Assembly (NCBI GenBank): GCA_016715945.1
Contig: JADJXJ010000001.1
Coordinates: 1,240,001-1,304,000, forward strand
Length of the DNA: 64,000 nt
Direction: 5' to 3'
From: Bacteroidota bacterium
GTDB lineage: Bacteria > Bacteroidota > Bacteroidia > Bacteroidales > F082
The notes under the pieces are model-generated. The model searched no databases, had not been told where the DNA came from, and saw only the letters and a list, made by a program, of their open reading frames with translations. The position numbers were made by a program, and so were the translations under genes. This document shows positions 18,613 through 27,511 of this stretch, piece by piece. How positions within the stretch are numbered: position 1 is the first letter of the stretch; each line of letters starts with the position of its first letter.

Positions 18613-18678
18613 CTTAAAGACGACGACATAAACTGTCGCAGCTGCTTATGACCTTTGCAGCCCAAAAAGAAAAATATT

Positions 18679-20289
18679 ATGGATCCCATCTCGCTCATAA
18701 CATTATTGTTGGTAGTTGCAGCCATTGTGTTGATTCTGCTGCGTGGCGGTAAACAGGACAGCGATAAACTTGCCCGACTCGAAACCCGGCTCGAGCTGCT
18801 CGACAAGGGGCTGGCGCGAATGGAAAATCAGATCAATGAACATCTGCGCACAAACCGGGAAGAACTGTCGCGCAACCTGACCGAGTTCAGCAAGAGCTTT
18901 AACGATAACCTCAGGGCCATCAACCAACATCAGCTGGAACAGCTCCGGTTGATGCAGGAACAGCAAAGCCAGGCCATTCAGGTGCTGGCCCGCACCAATG
19001 AGGAGAAACTCGGACAACTTGCCGAAGCCACAGGCCAGAGTGCCAGGGAAAACCGGGAAGAACTCGGTAAAAGCTTCGACCGCATCGGACTCACCTTGCG
19101 CCAGCAACTGGGCGAGCTCACACAAAAACAACAAGAACAGGCTGTTGCGGGCGAACGGCGCCTCGAAGCCATGCAACAAAAGCTCGACGAAAAACTCTCG
19201 CAACTTGCGGAACAACTCAACCGCAATGCCCAGGAAGGACGCGACAGCATGGCCAGGGTATTGAAGGAATTCCAGGAACAGTTTACAGCCAACGTCAAGG
19301 ATTTCAACGAATTGCAAAGGCAAAAGTTTGCCGACCTCGAACGCAAACAAGGCGAGCTGATCCAAAGCACGGAACTGAAACTGGAAAAGATGCGCGAAAC
19401 TGTGGACGAGAAACTGCAGAAGACCCTCGAAACCCGCCTCGGACAGTCGTTCGAGCTGGTGAGCAAGCAACTCGAAAGTGTGCAGAAAGGCCTGGGCGAA
19501 ATGCAAACCCTTGCCCAGGATGTGGGAGGCCTGAAAAGGGTGCTGTCGAACGTGAAAACCAAAGGTATTGTGGGCGAGTATCAGCTTTCGGCCATTCTGG
19601 AGCAGATCCTGGCACCGGAACAGTACGAAGCCAGTGTGAAAACCAAACGCAGCAGCAACGACCACGTGGAATTTGCCATACGGCTTCCTGGACGCGAAAA
19701 CGGCGACCAGCCGGTGTATCTGCCCATCGACGCCAAGTTTCCGCTCGAGGACTTCAACAGGCTTCAGACTGCATACGAAGAAGCAAACCCGCAACAAATC
19801 GAAGAATCATCCAAAGCGCTTACGGCAGCCATACGCAAATTTGCTGCCGACATCAGCAATAAATACCTCGACCCGCCCTTTACTACCGATTTTGCCATCA
19901 TGTTTCTGCCCATCGAAGGCCTGTATGCCGAAGTGGTGCGCAATCCCGCCCTGACCGGCGAACTACAGTCGAAATACCGCGTCATTGTTACCGGACCGGC
20001 CACTTTGGCGGCCATACTCAACAGCCTCCAGATGGGATTCAAAACCCTGGCCATCCAGCAACGAAGCAGTGAGGTGTGGAAAATACTGGGCGAGGTAAAA
20101 ACAGAGTTCAACAACTTTGGCGAAATCCTCGAAAAAGCCAAAAAGAAAATTGAAGGAGCCGGCAACGACATTGATGTTCTGGTGGGTAAACGCACCAGGG
20201 CCATACAACGGAAATTGCGCAGTGTCGAAGCATTACCTCTGCCCGATACCGCCTTGCTGGCTACCGACGAACTTTTCGAGGAAGAATAA
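18679..20289 (+). CDS. rmuC: RmuC-family DNA recombination protein
   Basis: This protein of about 536 residues starts at ATG 18679. An in-frame TTG eight codons upstream is less likely, because the ATG gives a clean N-terminal membrane anchor (ISLITLLLVVAAIVLILL). Residues 40-300 form a long Gln/Glu/Leu-rich coiled coil. The RmuC nuclease-like domain follows at about 290-500 (KGIVGEYQLSAILEQIL, PVYLPIDAKFPLEDF, TDFAIMFLPIEGLYAEV). RmuC limits inversion at short inverted repeats and is related to PD-(D/E)xK nucleases. The gene is convergent with the his operon, with only 3 bp between the rmuC and hisIE stop codons, so transcripts from the two sides must run into each other. Confidence 0.92.
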   Translation: MDPISLITLLLVVAAIVLILLRGGKQDSDKLARLETRLELLDKGLARMENQINEHLRTNREELSRNLTEFSKSFNDNLRAINQHQLEQLRLMQEQQSQAIQVLARTNEEKLGQLAEATGQSARENREELGKSFDRIGLTLRQQLGELTQKQQEQAVAGERRLEAMQQKLDEKLSQLAEQLNRNAQEGRDSMARVLKEFQEQFTANVKDFNELQRQKFADLERKQGELIQSTELKLEKMRETVDEKLQKTLETRLGQSFELVSKQLESVQKGLGEMQTLAQDVGGLKRVLSNVKTKGIVGEYQLSAILEQILAPEQYEASVKTKRSSNDHVEFAIRLPGRENGDQPVYLPIDAKFPLEDFNRLQTAYEEANPQQIEESSKALTAAIRKFAADISNKYLDPPFTTDFAIMFLPIEGLYAEVVRNPALTGELQSKYRVIVTGPATLAAILNSLQMGFKTLAIQQRSSEVWKILGEVKTEFNNFGEILEKAKKKIEGAGNDIDVLVGKRTRAIQRKLRSVEALPLPDTALLATDELFEEE

Positions 20290-20292
20290 ACC

Positions 20293-20919
20293 CTATTGCG
20301 CCGAAGTGCGCGCTTTGTGGCGCTGCCTCAACACCTCGCTGACTTCACTCAGGCGTATGCCTTTGGCGTACATGAGCACCATAAGGTGATAAAGCAGGTC
20401 GGCCATCTCGCCTTTAAGTAACTGAAGATCATCATTCTTGGCTGAAATCACAACCTCAACGGCCTCTTCGCCAACTTTTTGTGCCATGCGGTCAAGGCCC
20501 CGGTCGAGCAGCTTACGGGTGTAAGAAACCGAGCTGTCCTCCCCTGCCCTTTGACGTATGATGGCCTCGAGCTGATACAAAAAATCCGGACCAGCAGCCC
20601 TTATCTCCTCATCAAAGCAGCTGGTTGTTCCGCGGTGGCAAACCGGCCCTTCGGGAACCACCTGCAGGAGCAGTGTATCCTGGTCGCAGTCCACGCTTAT
20701 TTCCTTCACATTCAAATAATTGCCAGAGGTTTCGCCTTTCTCCCAAAGGCGGTTTTTCGAACGGCTAAAGAACCAGACCCTGCCGGTTTCTTTCGTACGC
20801 TGCAAGGCCTCACGATTCATGTATCCCAGCATCAGCACCTGAAGTGTAGTGCTGTCCTGAACGACCGCCGGCAGCAGACCATTCGACTTCTCAAAATCTA
20901 ACGTATTGATATCGAGCAT
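20293..20919 (-). CDS. hisIE: bifunctional phosphoribosyl-AMP cyclohydrolase / phosphoribosyl-ATP pyrophosphatase
   Basis: Steps 2 and 3 of histidine synthesis are fused in one 208-residue protein. The N-terminal HisI domain (to about 115) contains the metal-binding CDQDTLLLQV and GPVCHRGTTSCF motifs. The C-terminal HisE domain (about 120-205) is an all-alpha NTP-pyrophosphatase fold with the acidic motif VGEEAVEVVI. It is the last gene of the operon, and its start overlaps the end of hisF by 22 bp, implying translational coupling. Confidence 0.97.
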   Translation of the reverse strand: MLDINTLDFEKSNGLLPAVVQDSTTLQVLMLGYMNREALQRTKETGRVWFFSRSKNRLWEKGETSGNYLNVKEISVDCDQDTLLLQVVPEGPVCHRGTTSCFDEEIRAAGPDFLYQLEAIIRQRAGEDSSVSYTRKLLDRGLDRMAQKVGEEAVEVVISAKNDDLQLLKGEMADLLYHLMVLMYAKGIRLSEVSEVLRQRHKARTSAQ

Positions 20920-21653
20920 GATTTAAGATATTTTTTCAATTCAGGTATAGAAATCAGGCCATAATGAAAAACTGAGGCGGCCAGGGCTGCATCGGCCTTG
21001 CCCACCAGGAAAGCGTCGGCAAAGTGTTGCATATGGCCTGCGCCTCCCGAGGCAATCACAGGAATAGAAAGCATTTGGCCAAGCCTGGCCAGCGCTTCGT
21101 TGGCAAAGCCCTTGCGCGTGCCATCGTGGTTCATGCTGGTAAACAGGATTTCACCGGCACCACGTTCCTGGCCCTCTTTTGCCCATTCAAACAAATCCTT
21201 TCCGGTTGGGATTCTCCCCCCGTTGATAAAAACCTCCCATTTACCAGCTTGATCCTGCCGGGCATCAATGGCCAGCACGACACACTGAGAACCAAAGCGT
21301 TGTGCGATCTCACCAATGAGTGAAGGACTTTTCACGGCAGCTGAGTTTATACTAACCTTGTCGGCTCCGGCCTGCAAAAGCGCATAAGCATCCTCAACCT
21401 GCGCAACCCCACCACCAACCGTAAAAGGAATGTTGATGGCCTGTGCCACCCTGTCCACCAGCTCAACCAGGGTTTTGCGCTTTTCGTGGCTGGCTGTGAT
21501 ATCGAGAAACAGCAACTCGTCGGCGCCTTCAAGCGAATACTGACTTGCCAGCGCCACAGGATCACCGGCATCAGCCAGGTCCACAAAGTTGATACCTTTT
21601 ACGGTGCGTCCGTCTTTGACATCGAGGCAGGGAATGATGCGTTTAGCCAGCAT
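20898..21653 (-). CDS. hisF: imidazole glycerol phosphate synthase, cyclase subunit
   Basis: HisF closes the imidazole ring using ammonia supplied by HisH, giving IGP and AICAR. This (beta/alpha)8 barrel is 251 residues from ATG 21653 (MLAKRIIPCLDVKDG). Catalytic Asp 11 is in CLDVKDG, and the second Asp is in VLAIDA near residue 130. Upstream in-frame codons would add six residues inside hisA and lack family support. The start overlaps hisA by 11 bp. Confidence 0.97.
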   Translation of the reverse strand: MLAKRIIPCLDVKDGRTVKGINFVDLADAGDPVALASQYSLEGADELLFLDITASHEKRKTLVELVDRVAQAINIPFTVGGGVAQVEDAYALLQAGADKVSINSAAVKSPSLIGEIAQRFGSQCVVLAIDARQDQAGKWEVFINGGRIPTGKDLFEWAKEGQERGAGEILFTSMNHDGTRKGFANEALARLGQMLSIPVIASGGAGHMQHFADAFLVGKADAALAASVFHYGLISIPELKKYLKSCSISIR

Positions 21654-22380
21654 AAGCCTTATTGATCCCACTCAGTTGTTCAAGAGTCAACTTATTCTCG
21701 TAGAGCGCCTTTCCGAGCACCACAGCACGGATGCCGGCTTCGGCCAGCAATTCGAGGTGAGTGAGTTGACCCACGCCACCACTGGCAATGATTTCGAGGC
21801 CTGGATATCTTGCCTGAAGGTCGCCGTAAAGCACTGTTGCAGGTCCCTTCATGGTGCCATCGCGCTGTATATCAGTAATAAGCACATATATAAGTCCTTG
21901 AGGGACAAATGTCTCCAGCAATTTCTCCAGCGTTTGCCCGCTCTCCTCTTCCCAGGCCGAAACCTTGACCTGATTACCATCCACATCGGCTGCCAGAATG
22001 ATGCGGTCGCTGCCGAATCTTTCGAGGCACTGGGTGAAGAACTGAGGGTTTCTTACGGCTGCTGATCCAATGATTACAGCACTAATGCCCAGATCGAGGG
22101 CACGCGCCACCTGATGTATATTGCGGTAACCACCACCGGATTGTACTTCGAGGCCAAATTGCTTCGACAAGCCGGCAATCAGCTCGAGCTGCAAGGGTTC
22201 ACCAATGCGCGCCCCGTCGAGGTCAACGACATGTACACGTTTGAATCCGGCCCCGGCAATGAGCGAAAACATCTCATGCACAGGCACATCGTAGGTGGTT
22301 AGCTCCTCGAAACGGCCTTTGTGAAGGCGCACACAACGTCCGCCAATCAGGTCAATAGCCGGAATGACTTTGATATTCAT
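21643..22380 (-). CDS. hisA: ProFAR isomerase
   Basis: This 245-residue enzyme converts ProFAR to PRFAR, the fourth step of the pathway. It has the duplicated half-barrel layout, with the catalytic Asp near residue 10 (PAIDLIGG), the second acid in ILAADVDG near 130, and phosphate-binding Gly motifs (SGGGYR, ASGGVG). It overlaps hisH by 4 bp (ATGA). Confidence 0.97.
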   Translation of the reverse strand: MNIKVIPAIDLIGGRCVRLHKGRFEELTTYDVPVHEMFSLIAGAGFKRVHVVDLDGARIGEPLQLELIAGLSKQFGLEVQSGGGYRNIHQVARALDLGISAVIIGSAAVRNPQFFTQCLERFGSDRIILAADVDGNQVKVSAWEEESGQTLEKLLETFVPQGLIYVLITDIQRDGTMKGPATVLYGDLQARYPGLEIIASGGVGQLTHLELLAEAGIRAVVLGKALYENKLTLEQLSGINKAYAG

Positions 22381-22949
22381 GATAGAAAACGTTTTAAGAA
22401 AAATTCACCGGCAGGTCCGCTCTTTTCGGGATGAAACTGGCAGCCCAGAAAATTATCCCGACCGAGCACTGCCGAAAATAAATGTCCGTAATCGCATGTT
22501 GCCACTGTTTCGCGGCAGACCTCAGCATAATAGCCATGCACAAAATAATAGTATTCAGGGATATATGTCTGGTTTTCAGTATATTTCACCAGATTCCATC
22601 CCATGTGCGGCACCTTGAGGGGCTGCCCGAAACGCTTCACCTCCGCAGAAAAGATTCCCAATCCTTCCACCTGTCCTTCTTCTGAATAACGACACATCAG
22701 CTGCATTCCCAGACATATTCCCAAAACAGGCTGATCAAGCTCCGGGATCACTTTGTGCAGGCCGGTTTCTGTCAGGCGATCCATGGCATAGCGGGCGTGA
22801 CCAACCCCCGGAAAAATGATCCTGTCGGCCGAACGAATCAGTTTCTCTTTGGAAGTGACAACCACATCGGATATGCCACATCGGTGCAGGGCATACCTGA
22901 GGCTGGTCAGGTTTCCGGCGCCATAATCGATGATTGCCACCCGGCTCAT
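22377..22949 (-). CDS. hisH: imidazole glycerol phosphate synthase, glutaminase subunit
   Basis: This is a 190-residue class I glutamine amidotransferase that feeds ammonia to HisF. The nucleophile motif LGICLGMQLM and the FHPEKSG His-Glu motif near the C-terminus are intact. It overlaps hisB by 4 bp upstream and hisA by 4 bp downstream. Confidence 0.97.
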   Translation of the reverse strand: MSRVAIIDYGAGNLTSLRYALHRCGISDVVVTSKEKLIRSADRIIFPGVGHARYAMDRLTETGLHKVIPELDQPVLGICLGMQLMCRYSEEGQVEGLGIFSAEVKRFGQPLKVPHMGWNLVKYTENQTYIPEYYYFVHGYYAEVCRETVATCDYGHLFSAVLGRDNFLGCQFHPEKSGPAGEFFLKRFLS

Positions 22950-24058
22950 AGGATTCCTTTGGTGCTTGGCAGATCAGTTAAAGTGGCATCGCGCCTGAAT
23001 GCCATTTGCATAGCCCGGGCAAACGCCTTGAATACCGATTCGATGGTATGATGTCCGTCGCGCCCCTCAGCTTTCACATGTAGGTTGATTGCGGCATGTT
23101 GCGCCAGCGAACCGAAGAAATGCTCCCACATGACAAATGAAATCCCGCCGGCTGACGATTCCGCGCAGTTTACTTCCCATTTCAGGTAGCTCCTTCCGGC
23201 AAAATCTATCAGCACCATGGCCGAAGCTTCATCCATCGGCAAGGCAAAACCATAGCGCTGCAAACCCGATTTTTTTCCTGCAGCCTCCCTGAGCGCCATC
23301 CCCAACGAAATCCCGACATCTTCTACAGTGTGATGCACATCCACATGAAGATCGCCCAAAGCATTGATTATCAAATCACAATTACCATGACGGGCAATCT
23401 GGGCAAGCATATGGTCAAAAAAACCAATGCCAGTATTCACAGCGAACAATCCGTTTCCATCGGGATCGAACGTAAGCTCAATTTTGGTTTCATGGGTATA
23501 ACGCCTGACTTTGGTTTTGCGCGGAAGCATCCTGAGCAGTTCATAAACCGATTTCCAGCTGGTGGTTTTAAGCAGGGCAACTTCCTCAAGTTCAGCAGGC
23601 AACAACTCTGAATTATTGAAAAAGACGGCTTTGCTGCCGAGGTTTTTGGCCAGTTGGACGTCGGTGATGCGGTCGCCGATCACAAAACTGTTTTCCAGGT
23701 CGTGCCTGCCTTTGAGGTATTTGGTGAGCATGGCAGTACCTGGTTTCCGGCTGGGTAGTTGCTGGTGCTCGAAGCTGCGGTCAATAAACACATCTTCGAA
23801 CTCAATGCCCTCGTTTTCAAATATCTCGAGCATGCGATTGTGTATCGGCCAGAATTTTTCCTCCGGCCAGATAGGGGTGCCGAGCCCATCCTGGTTGGTC
23901 ACCATCACAAGTTTGTAGTCCAATTCGCGGGCAATTTTTCCTAACCAGGTAATCACCCCCGGAATGAACACAAACTTTTCCCAGCAATCAACCTGCCAGT
24001 CGTCGGGAGGCTCGTGAATCAGGGTGCCATCCCTGTCGATGAACAGTACTTTCTGCAT
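22946..24058 (-). CDS. hisB: bifunctional histidinol-phosphatase / imidazoleglycerol-phosphate dehydratase
   Basis: This 370-residue fusion catalyses the dehydratase and phosphatase steps. The N-terminal HAD phosphatase (to about 165) has the nucleophile motif FIDRDGTLI and the later GDRITD. The zinc-loop cysteines of the E. coli enzyme are missing; the corresponding stretch reads RSFEHQQLPSRKPG. The C-terminal IGPD domain (about 175-370) has the DHML, HVDVHHTVEDVG and EGRDGHHTIES metal-binding motifs. Its ATG shares a base with the hisC stop codon (TAATG). Confidence 0.97.
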   Translation of the reverse strand: MQKVLFIDRDGTLIHEPPDDWQVDCWEKFVFIPGVITWLGKIARELDYKLVMVTNQDGLGTPIWPEEKFWPIHNRMLEIFENEGIEFEDVFIDRSFEHQQLPSRKPGTAMLTKYLKGRHDLENSFVIGDRITDVQLAKNLGSKAVFFNNSELLPAELEEVALLKTTSWKSVYELLRMLPRKTKVRRYTHETKIELTFDPDGNGLFAVNTGIGFFDHMLAQIARHGNCDLIINALGDLHVDVHHTVEDVGISLGMALREAAGKKSGLQRYGFALPMDEASAMVLIDFAGRSYLKWEVNCAESSAGGISFVMWEHFFGSLAQHAAINLHVKAEGRDGHHTIESVFKAFARAMQMAFRRDATLTDLPSTKGIL

Positions 24059-25077
24059 TATCCTATCATTTTCAACACATTAAGTAACTTTTTGTTTTCC
24101 TTGCCGGTACCTATGCTGATCCTAAGGCAGCCCTCAAGCAGCGGCTGTCGCGAACGATCGCGGACGATGATGCCGTGATTCAGCAAATGGGTGAAAACTG
24201 CAGACGCATCAACAAACTGAACCAACAAAAAGTTTGCATCGGAAGGATACACCCGAACCACGCAATGCAGTTCAATCAGTTGCGAGGCAAGCTGATCACG
24301 GTATCTGATGATTTTTTCCACTTTGCGCAAAACCTGCTCCCTTCTGCTCAGCGCTGCCAACGCAGCTTTTGCCGAAGGATTTCCCAGATTGTAAGGCAAC
24401 TTGATGGTATCCAGCGCTTTGATCACAGCAGGTGCAGCAAAAGCCATTCCGACCCTGGCGGCTGCCAATCCGAAGGCTTTTGAAAAAGTCTGCATCACAA
24501 TCAGTTGTGGAAAGGATTCGAGCAAAGGAAGGAAGGAACCTTCAGGCGAAAAATCTACGTAGGCTTCATCCACTACCACCATCCCCCCAAACTGCTGCAG
24601 GATAGTTTCGACGTACTCGCGGCTCATCAGGTTGCCTGTGGGGTTATTGGGCGAGCACAGGAAAAGGATTTTGGCACCCGACTGAATTATTCTTTCCACA
24701 TCAGGCTGAAAATCAGCGCCGAGCACAATCTCTTCCACATCCACATTGTGCACCGAAGCGGCCACGGCATACATGCCATAAGTCGGGGGCAGGATGAGCA
24801 CCTTATCCTTTCGCGGCTCACAAAACAATCTGATCAGCAGATCAATAACCTCATCGCTTCCACTCGAAACAAATACCTTGCTGCTGTGCACGCCTTTGAG
24901 CTGTGCAATGGTTTCGCGAAGGGCTGTCTGCCGTGGATCGGGATATCGGTTGAGTCCGTTGCCAAAAGGATTTTCATTGGCATCGAGAAACGTACCCGGA
25001 GGTCCCTTGTACTCATCTCTCGCCGTGCTGTATGGCACCAATCGGGTGATATGTTCCCTGAAATAGCTTTCAATCAT
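24058..25077 (-). CDS. hisC: histidinol-phosphate aminotransferase
   Basis: This PLP enzyme of about 339 residues forms histidinol phosphate from imidazole acetol phosphate and glutamate. Fold-type I motifs are present: LDANENPFG at the N-terminus, SPNNPTG, VVDEAYVDF and the PLP lysine in QTFSKAFGLAAARVG near residue 205. ATG 25077 is preferred over the adjacent GTG 25080. The gap to hisD is 18 bp. Confidence 0.97.
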   Translation of the reverse strand: MIESYFREHITRLVPYSTARDEYKGPPGTFLDANENPFGNGLNRYPDPRQTALRETIAQLKGVHSSKVFVSSGSDEVIDLLIRLFCEPRKDKVLILPPTYGMYAVAASVHNVDVEEIVLGADFQPDVERIIQSGAKILFLCSPNNPTGNLMSREYVETILQQFGGMVVVDEAYVDFSPEGSFLPLLESFPQLIVMQTFSKAFGLAAARVGMAFAAPAVIKALDTIKLPYNLGNPSAKAALAALSRREQVLRKVEKIIRYRDQLASQLIELHCVVRVYPSDANFLLVQFVDASAVFTHLLNHGIIVRDRSRQPLLEGCLRISIGTGKENKKLLNVLKMIG

Positions 25078-25095
25078 CACACATCCGATTTCAGA

Positions 25096-26376
25096 CTAAG
25101 CTTTCAACCTGATTTCCACAGCCTTGCGATGCGCCTCCAGTTTTTCGGCACTGGCCATTTCAGTAATCACCGGAGCCAGGGCGCTCAGTCCCTCACGCGT
25201 AAGTTGCTGAAAAGACACAGGTTTGAGGAAGCTGTCGATGGTGAGCCCGCCCATTGCACGGGCAAAACCATAGGTAGGCAGGGTGTGATTGGTACCCGAG
25301 GCATAATCGCCTGCGCTTTCGGGGCTGAAGTGCCCAACGAATACCGAACCGGCATGCACTACTTTTTCGGCCAGGCTTTCCGCGTCGGCTGTGGCCAGGA
25401 TCAGATGTTCAGGCGCATATAGGTTCGAAAAACGTATGGCCTCGTCTGTGCTGCGGAGCAGTATGGTCAGGCTATTCGACAGGGCCTGGCTTGCTATATC
25501 GGCACGAGGCAGGGTAGTAAGCTGATTTTCAAGGGCTTTGTTCACTTCGTCAACTACCCGCATGCTGTCGGTCACCAGGATCACCTGGCTGTCGGCGCCA
25601 TGTTCGGCCTGCGACAGCAAGTCGGCTGCCACGTATTCAGGTCTGGCGCTTACGTCGGCTATTACCAGCACTTCCGAAGGACCTGCCGGCATATCAATGG
25701 CGCAATGCGACCGGCTGGCAAATTGCTTGGCAGCGGTTACGTACTGATTGCCAGGGCCGAAGATTTTATCCACCTTTGGTATCGATTCCGTACCAACGGC
25801 CATAGCTGCGATGGCCTGCGCGCCTCCAACAGCAAAAACCCGCTGCACACCCGCTTCGCGGGCTGCAAAAAGCACCGCCTCATTCACCTTGCCGTCTTTT
25901 CCAGCAGGGGTACACAAAATCACCTCGCTGCAACCTGCAATGGCTGCCGGTACAGCCAGCATGAGTACGGTACTGAACAATGGGGCGCTGCCACCGGGCA
26001 CATACAGCCCCACACGGTTTACAGGCTTTTTCCTGATCCAGCAGCGAATCCCGGGCATGGTCTCCACCACGGGCGGCTCAATCATGGTGTACCGGTGGAA
26101 GGTATCTATGTTCTTCCTGGCCTTCAGAATGGCTTCCTTCAATGCCTCTGAAAGATTCTGACCAGCCTTTTCAAATTGATCCTGAGGCACTTCGAGTGTG
26201 TCGAGCTGCACACCCTCGTACAATCCCACAAAACGACGCACTGCCTGATCCCCAAACATCGAAACCTGTTCGAAAATCTCGGTCATCAGGTTCCAAAGAT
26301 CCTCACTGTTGAGTTGTGGCCGGCGACAAAGTTCGGGCCACACAGCCGGTTCGGGATAATAAATGGTCTTCAGCAT
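25096..26376 (-). CDS. hisD: histidinol dehydrogenase
   Basis: This 426-residue zinc enzyme performs the last two NAD-dependent oxidations to histidine. Family motifs include the GLYVPGG segment, GGAQAIAAMA, the signature from KIFGPGNQYVTAAK to IDMPAGPSEVLVI, and EHGADSQVILVT. Length is normal. It lies 11 bp after hisG. Confidence 0.97.
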   Translation of the reverse strand: MLKTIYYPEPAVWPELCRRPQLNSEDLWNLMTEIFEQVSMFGDQAVRRFVGLYEGVQLDTLEVPQDQFEKAGQNLSEALKEAILKARKNIDTFHRYTMIEPPVVETMPGIRCWIRKKPVNRVGLYVPGGSAPLFSTVLMLAVPAAIAGCSEVILCTPAGKDGKVNEAVLFAAREAGVQRVFAVGGAQAIAAMAVGTESIPKVDKIFGPGNQYVTAAKQFASRSHCAIDMPAGPSEVLVIADVSARPEYVAADLLSQAEHGADSQVILVTDSMRVVDEVNKALENQLTTLPRADIASQALSNSLTILLRSTDEAIRFSNLYAPEHLILATADAESLAEKVVHAGSVFVGHFSPESAGDYASGTNHTLPTYGFARAMGGLTIDSFLKPVSFQQLTREGLSALAPVITEMASAEKLEAHRKAVEIRLKA

Positions 26377-26387
26377 GGCTTTTGGTT

Positions 26388-27239
26388 TTAGTAAATCATC
26401 TTTTCAATGGGTATAATCAGGATACCTTCGGCCCCGTTGGCTTTCAGGGCATCGATATGGTTCCAGAAATCGTTTTCGTGCACCACTGAGTGCAACGAGT
26501 ACCATCCTTTTTGTGCCAGCGGCATGATGGTCGGGCTTTTCATACCCGGCAGGATGGCAATGATATCTTCAATCTTTTCCTCCGGGCAGTTGAGCAACAC
26601 ATAACTATATTTTCTTGCATTGAGCACCGCCTGAATTCTGAACAGCAGTTTTTCGAGCAGGCTGCGTGCTTCATGGCTCAGGTTGTGCGAGGCCACAAGT
26701 ATCGCCTCGGAACGAAGCAAAACCTCCACCTCTTTTAAACCATTGCTAAACAAGGTATTGCCCGAACTCACCAGATCGCACACTGCGTCAGCAAGTCCGA
26801 GCGAAGGTGCAATCTCTACCGAGCCGTTGATCAGGTGGGTTTCTGCCTGGATGTTGTTTGCATTCAGGTATGCCCGCAGCGAATTGGGGTAAGATGTGGC
26901 GATCCGTTTGCCTTGCAGCCAGCCAGGACCGGTAAAAGTAACTTCTTTGGGCACTGCGATGCTCAGCCGGCAACGCGAGAATCCAAGTTTCTGGACCACC
27001 TCCACCCTGGCCATGCTCTCCACAAGCACATTTTCGCCAATAATGCCGCAGTGCACCACCCCGTCCTGCACATATTCCGGAATGTCGGAATTGCGCAAAA
27101 AGATAACTTCCAGCGGAAAGCCCGTAGCCTCAGCTTTGAGCTTATCGGTGCCGTTTTCAACCACAATACCACAATCTTTCAATAAGCTGAGCGAGCCTTC
27201 ATTGAGCCTGCCACTTTTTTGTACAGCAATTTTTAGCAT
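26388..27239 (-). CDS. hisG: ATP phosphoribosyltransferase (long form)
   Basis: HisG is the first and committed enzyme of the pathway, joining ATP and PRPP. At 283 residues it is the long form, with a C-terminal ACT-like regulatory domain (about 210-283) that binds histidine for feedback inhibition, so no HisZ partner is needed. Catalytic-domain motifs include VQKSGRL near the start and DAVCDLVSSGNTLFSNGL. It is the first gene of the operon. Its start is 17 bp after the end of the attenuator T-tract, so readthrough of that terminator should control the whole operon. Confidence 0.97.
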   Translation of the reverse strand: MLKIAVQKSGRLNEGSLSLLKDCGIVVENGTDKLKAEATGFPLEVIFLRNSDIPEYVQDGVVHCGIIGENVLVESMARVEVVQKLGFSRCRLSIAVPKEVTFTGPGWLQGKRIATSYPNSLRAYLNANNIQAETHLINGSVEIAPSLGLADAVCDLVSSGNTLFSNGLKEVEVLLRSEAILVASHNLSHEARSLLEKLLFRIQAVLNARKYSYVLLNCPEEKIEDIIAILPGMKSPTIMPLAQKGWYSLHSVVHENDFWNHIDALKANGAEGILIIPIEKMIY

Positions 27240-27256
27240 TTCAGTTGTTTTGAGTT

Positions 27257-27289
27257 AAAAAAAACGCCCGGACTTAGGGGTCCAGGCGT
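27257..27289 (-). terminator. his operon attenuator (Rho-independent terminator in the leader)
   Basis: On the minus strand the RNA forms a 10-bp stem, ACGCCTGGAC with GTCCGGGCGT (one G-U pair), around a CCCTAA loop. Eight T residues follow, and then hisG. It lies between the leader peptide and the first structural gene, with no gene of its own to terminate. The 5' arm (27281-27287) can pair instead with TCCAGGC at 27339-27345 inside the leader ORF, a possible antiterminator. Confidence 0.85.
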
Positions 27290-27329
27290 CGGGTTTGACA
27301 ATAATATCTGTTGTAACAGGTACACAGCT

Positions 27330-27389
27330 TCACCTTCGGCCTGGAACGCCAAAATGATGCTGCATCATATGCCTGTTGATAATGATCAT
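27330..27389 (-). CDS. hisL: his leader peptide
   Basis: This is a 19-codon ORF upstream of the terminator: MIIINRHMMQHHFGVPGRR, with His at codons 7, 11 and 12. Three His in 19 residues, clustered within six codons and just upstream of an intrinsic terminator and hisG, is the arrangement of classical his attenuation: ribosomes stalling for lack of charged His-tRNA favour antitermination. It starts about 18 bp after the -7 box. The peptide itself need not have a function. The symbol is by analogy with enterobacterial hisL. Confidence 0.75.
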   Translation of the reverse strand: MIIINRHMMQHHFGVPGRR

Positions 27390-27406
27390 TGCGATGTATT
27401 TTGGGG

Positions 27407-27414
27407 CAAAACTA
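27407..27414 (-). promoter_or_regulatory. his operon promoter, -7 box
   Basis: The minus strand reads TAGTTTTG, a full TAnnTTTG match, 17 bp upstream of the leader ATG. A TTG lies 22 bp upstream of it, slightly farther than the usual 19-20. Confidence 0.6.
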
Positions 27415-27450
27415 CACATATTCGGCATAGCACTACCAATTATGTCCGGA

Positions 27451-27489
27451 AAAAAAACAAAAAAAGCGGAACTAATTATGGTTCCGCTT
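27451..27489 (-). terminator. terminator of the skp/ompH end of the envelope cluster
   Basis: The minus strand shows AAGCGGAAC paired with GTTCCGCTT (9 bp) around an 8-base loop, followed by a T-rich tract. It starts about 22 bp after the stop of the OmpH-like gene at 27512-28033. It separates that transcript from the his leader promoter. Confidence 0.88.
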
Positions 27490-27511
27490 CATAATCAGAC
27501 ACTTCCGATTT

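Noticed and set aside
18703..19797. Long minus-strand frame opposite rmuC
   Set aside because: Shadow of the Gln/Glu-rich coiled coil; translation is Phe/Leu-rich low complexity with no family match.
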